Positions 62,511 to 64,000 of a stretch of 64,000 bases of DNA are shown in pieces. Numbering within the stretch: position 1 is the first letter of the stretch; each line of letters starts with the position of its first letter. Source of the DNA: a virus. The notes below the pieces were generated by a model. The model did not search any database, was not told the DNA's origin, and was given only the letters and a program-made list of their open reading frames with translations. The position numbers were made by a program, and so were the translations under genes. The DNA lies in the IMG/VR virus record IMGVR_UViG_3300015263_001063, positions 1 to 64,000 of that record; one strand, given 5' to 3'.

Positions 62511-63190
62511 TGGTACTGACCATGCTCTTTGCGATCCCGCCGAATCTCAAGACGTTCTCCTGGATCGGGATCGATCCAGGTACCCATCACTGCGGTGTGT
62601 CCTTATATAAGGTCATCGATCGAAATGTGGGGGTGATCGACTCTTTCACCCTGCATCCGGGTAAGCATAAGCACCTGGCCCAGATCGACCCGCTCATCCA
62701 TGGAGATCGACAGATGACACTGAACATCCTGTCGCAACTCCTTTATATAGTCATCGAAGAGACAAACCCTATTGGGGTGGTCTGTGAAGCACCCTTCTGG
62801 AACAGCCGGTTCCCTGGGGCGTATGGTCCTTTAGTTGAAGTTTTGACTGTTCTGAGGAACAGCCTCTTCCGCTACAACCCCCACACGCCCTTGATCACCT
62901 TCTCCCCAGGAGAGGTCAAGGAGACCGTAAAGCAGGCAGGAACCCGTGGGAAGGACCCTATGCGCGAGGCTATCCTCAGGACGCCCGACATTTTGGACCG
63001 TTTGACCCAACCGGTAGAGATATTAGATGAACATGCCATCGACGCTACCGTGGTTGGGTATACGTGGCTGAAACGTCAACCTTTCTTTGAGGTGTTCCGT
63101 GAGCTTCCCAAACCTGCTCGGCCTGAAGAATTCCGTAGTTGCTGGAGTAGCAATAGCCTGTATCCTGGTGGTTGGGTACACGGTCTATGA
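62510..63190 (+). CDS. RuvC-like Holliday junction resolvase
   Basis: 226 residues from ATG 62510. WIGIDPGTHHCGVSLY (acid in GIDPGT), VVCEAPFWN (Glu) and DEHAIDATVVGYTWL (paired Asp) are the RuvC-fold catalytic residues. It resolves branched DNA in recombination or before packaging. An ATG at 62522 is an alternative start. The C-terminal 31 codons overlap the i-spanin gene in another frame. The gene contains in-frame copies of CCTTATATAAGG (62601) and TCCTTTATATA (62739). Confidence 0.75.
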   Translation: MVLTMLFAIPPNLKTFSWIGIDPGTHHCGVSLYKVIDRNVGVIDSFTLHPGKHKHLAQIDPLIHGDRQMTLNILSQLLYIVIEETNPIGVVCEAPFWNSRFPGAYGPLVEVLTVLRNSLFRYNPHTPLITFSPGEVKETVKQAGTRGKDPMREAILRTPDILDRLTQPVEILDEHAIDATVVGYTWLKRQPFFEVFRELPKPARPEEFRSCWSSNSLYPGGWVHGL

Positions 63191-63557
63191 AATCGGAGGT
63201 GCCTTTGGGCTCTTCAATAGTAAGGACAAACTGAAGGCTGAACTCGAAGCGGCTAACCGGGCTAATGAGCAGCTGGTTCGGGAAAACAAGGCCAAGGACG
63301 ACCAGCTCAAGACAGCGAAGCAGATCGGTCAAGCCGCTGTTAAGGTGGTTGAAACCAATCAAGAGAAAAAAGAAGAGACCCGTCAAACGGTCTCAGATGC
63401 CAAAGAAACGGTAAGGGTGGCCTATGAAACGGCTACCAAGAAGAAGGCGGAGTCCTCTTCTGACAACAGTGAGGCAGCAGCAGAAGCTGACCGTGAACTG
63501 GCAGAGGCACAAATAGACCAGCTCACGCAGACCTACAACGCGTTATTCATGCACTAA
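63099..63557 (+). CDS. Inner-membrane spanin subunit (i-spanin)
   Basis: 152 residues from GTG 63099 (GAGG seven bases upstream). An N-terminal membrane span (about 14-36) is followed by a long charged helix (Lys, Glu, Ala, Asn). This is the layout of an i-spanin (Rz type): anchored in the inner membrane with a periplasmic coiled coil. It works with the o-spanin to fuse membranes at lysis. It overlaps the RuvC-like gene by 92 bases and is followed by the o-spanin. Confidence 0.7.
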   Translation: MSFPNLLGLKNSVVAGVAIACILVVGYTVYEIGGAFGLFNSKDKLKAELEAANRANEQLVRENKAKDDQLKTAKQIGQAAVKVVETNQEKKEETRQTVSDAKETVRVAYETATKKKAESSSDNSEAAAEADRELAEAQIDQLTQTYNALFMH

Positions 63558-63579
63558 CCCCTTGTCCGAGGACTCTGTT

Positions 63580-63921
63580 GTGCGCAACGTCGTTATCCTT
63601 TTCAGTGTAATACTCGGTACCTTGGGACTCACTGGGTGTGATCCCAAGATTGTTATTGTCAAACAACACGTGTACGAGGTCACGGAGATCCCGGAGAGCC
63701 TCACCAAACCCATCACCCCAGAAGCGCCCCCGGCTCGGGAGGACTACGTCAGCGCCTCTCCCACTGAGCGGACGCAGATGTTGACCAACTACTCCTTGGA
63801 TCTGCTTGGGACCATCAAAGATCTGAATGTACAGCTGGAGTCGATCAAGACTCTTCAAGACAAGAACAAAGCCTTGTTGGCAGCTGATACCCAGAAAGAA
63901 GCTGAGAGAACCAAGCAATGA
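63580..63921 (+). CDS. Outer-membrane spanin lipoprotein (o-spanin)
   Basis: 113 residues from GTG 63580 (GAGGAC upstream). MRNVVILFSVILGTLGLTGC is a lipoprotein signal: a short hydrophobic stretch with a lipobox LTGC and Cys at residue 20. The rest is Pro-rich then helical, as in Rz1-type o-spanins. It would be lipid-anchored in the outer membrane and pair with the i-spanin in the periplasm. The Cys being followed by Asp (inner-membrane retention signal in some lipoproteins) is atypical for an outer-membrane lipoprotein. Confidence 0.65.
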   Translation: MRNVVILFSVILGTLGLTGCDPKIVIVKQHVYEVTEIPESLTKPITPEAPPAREDYVSASPTERTQMLTNYSLDLLGTIKDLNVQLESIKTLQDKNKALLAADTQKEAERTKQ

Positions 63922-64000
63922 CCCCCGAAGAGAACGCAGACAAACCTACCCCGATCAAGGCTGAGCGGGAGGTCGAAGTTGTCATCTATGCAGAGATCAC
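63918..64000 (+). CDS. Partial gene at right edge
   Basis: First 27 codons of a gene that runs out of the window; the start overlaps the o-spanin stop (ATGA). Residues begin MTPEENADKPTP. No function can be assigned. Confidence 0.5.
   Translation, partial: MTPEENADKPTPIKAEREVEVVIYAEI

Noticed and set aside
1-64000. CRISPR array or insertion sequence
   Set aside because: No regular direct repeats with spacers and no transposase or inverted terminal repeats were seen. The short palindromes are single elements, not an array.
1-64000. Large terminase, prohead protease, phage tubulin or nuclear shell gene
   Set aside because: None of their signatures was seen; these genes are presumably elsewhere in the genome.

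Overview
The window is a gene-dense, late-type segment of a large tailed (probably jumbo) myovirus genome. There are 66 protein genes on both strands, nearly all with Shine-Dalgarno sequences, many overlapping by 1-4 bases, and no gene-free stretch longer than about 180 bases. I see no rRNA, tRNA, insertion sequence or CRISPR array. Two genes for the carboxy-terminal half of a multisubunit RNA polymerase beta' subunit point to a phiKZ-type jumbo phage that carries its own transcription machinery. A spanin pair with a lipoprotein signal implies a Gram-negative host. I cannot name the phage or host.

Layout. 1-5.0 kb: end of one RNA polymerase beta' gene and two SF2/SNF2 helicases. 5.0-11.4 kb: unassigned genes, a second beta'-like gene, an RG-rich SLOG-like protein and a Thr-rich protein. 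11.6-16.3 kb: a family B DNA polymerase that stops after motif A, a membrane zinc peptidase and two unknowns. 16.4-20.4 kb (minus strand): tail/baseplate-like proteins. 20.5-26.0 kb: abundant virion or internal-head-type proteins. 26.1-35.4 kb: tail/baseplate genes, a LamG adhesin, a permuted NlpC/P60-like peptidase, and a tail fibre with an S74 chaperone plus a huge acidic tail. 35.5-36.8 kb: lysis cassette (three small membrane proteins and a membrane-anchored lysozyme-like transglycosylase). 37.0-40.3 kb: dTTP synthesis operon (macro-like protein, dTMP kinase, dCTP deaminase, thymidylate synthase, histone-like protein). 40.3-43.4 kb: small proteins and a DnaB-type helicase (minus). 43.5-46.4 kb: major capsid protein. 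46.5-52.7 kb: small membrane proteins, a coiled-coil protein and a possible RNA polymerase beta amino-terminal fragment. 52.7-64.0 kb: structural genes, the portal (minus), RuvC-like resolvase and the spanins.

How the parts work together: phage RNA polymerases would read the phage promoters; the polymerase, helicases, RuvC and dTTP genes serve replication and recombination; portal, capsid, internal-head and tail genes build the particle; the lysis cassette and the distant spanins open the cell. Transcription units end in strong hairpins, often with tetraloops. Two recurrent short motifs, CCTTATATAAGG (overlapping the ribosome binding site) and GATATACTCT (35-50 bases upstream of starts), are candidate regulatory elements. 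All functional calls are from reading the sequence and known family motifs; no database search was run.
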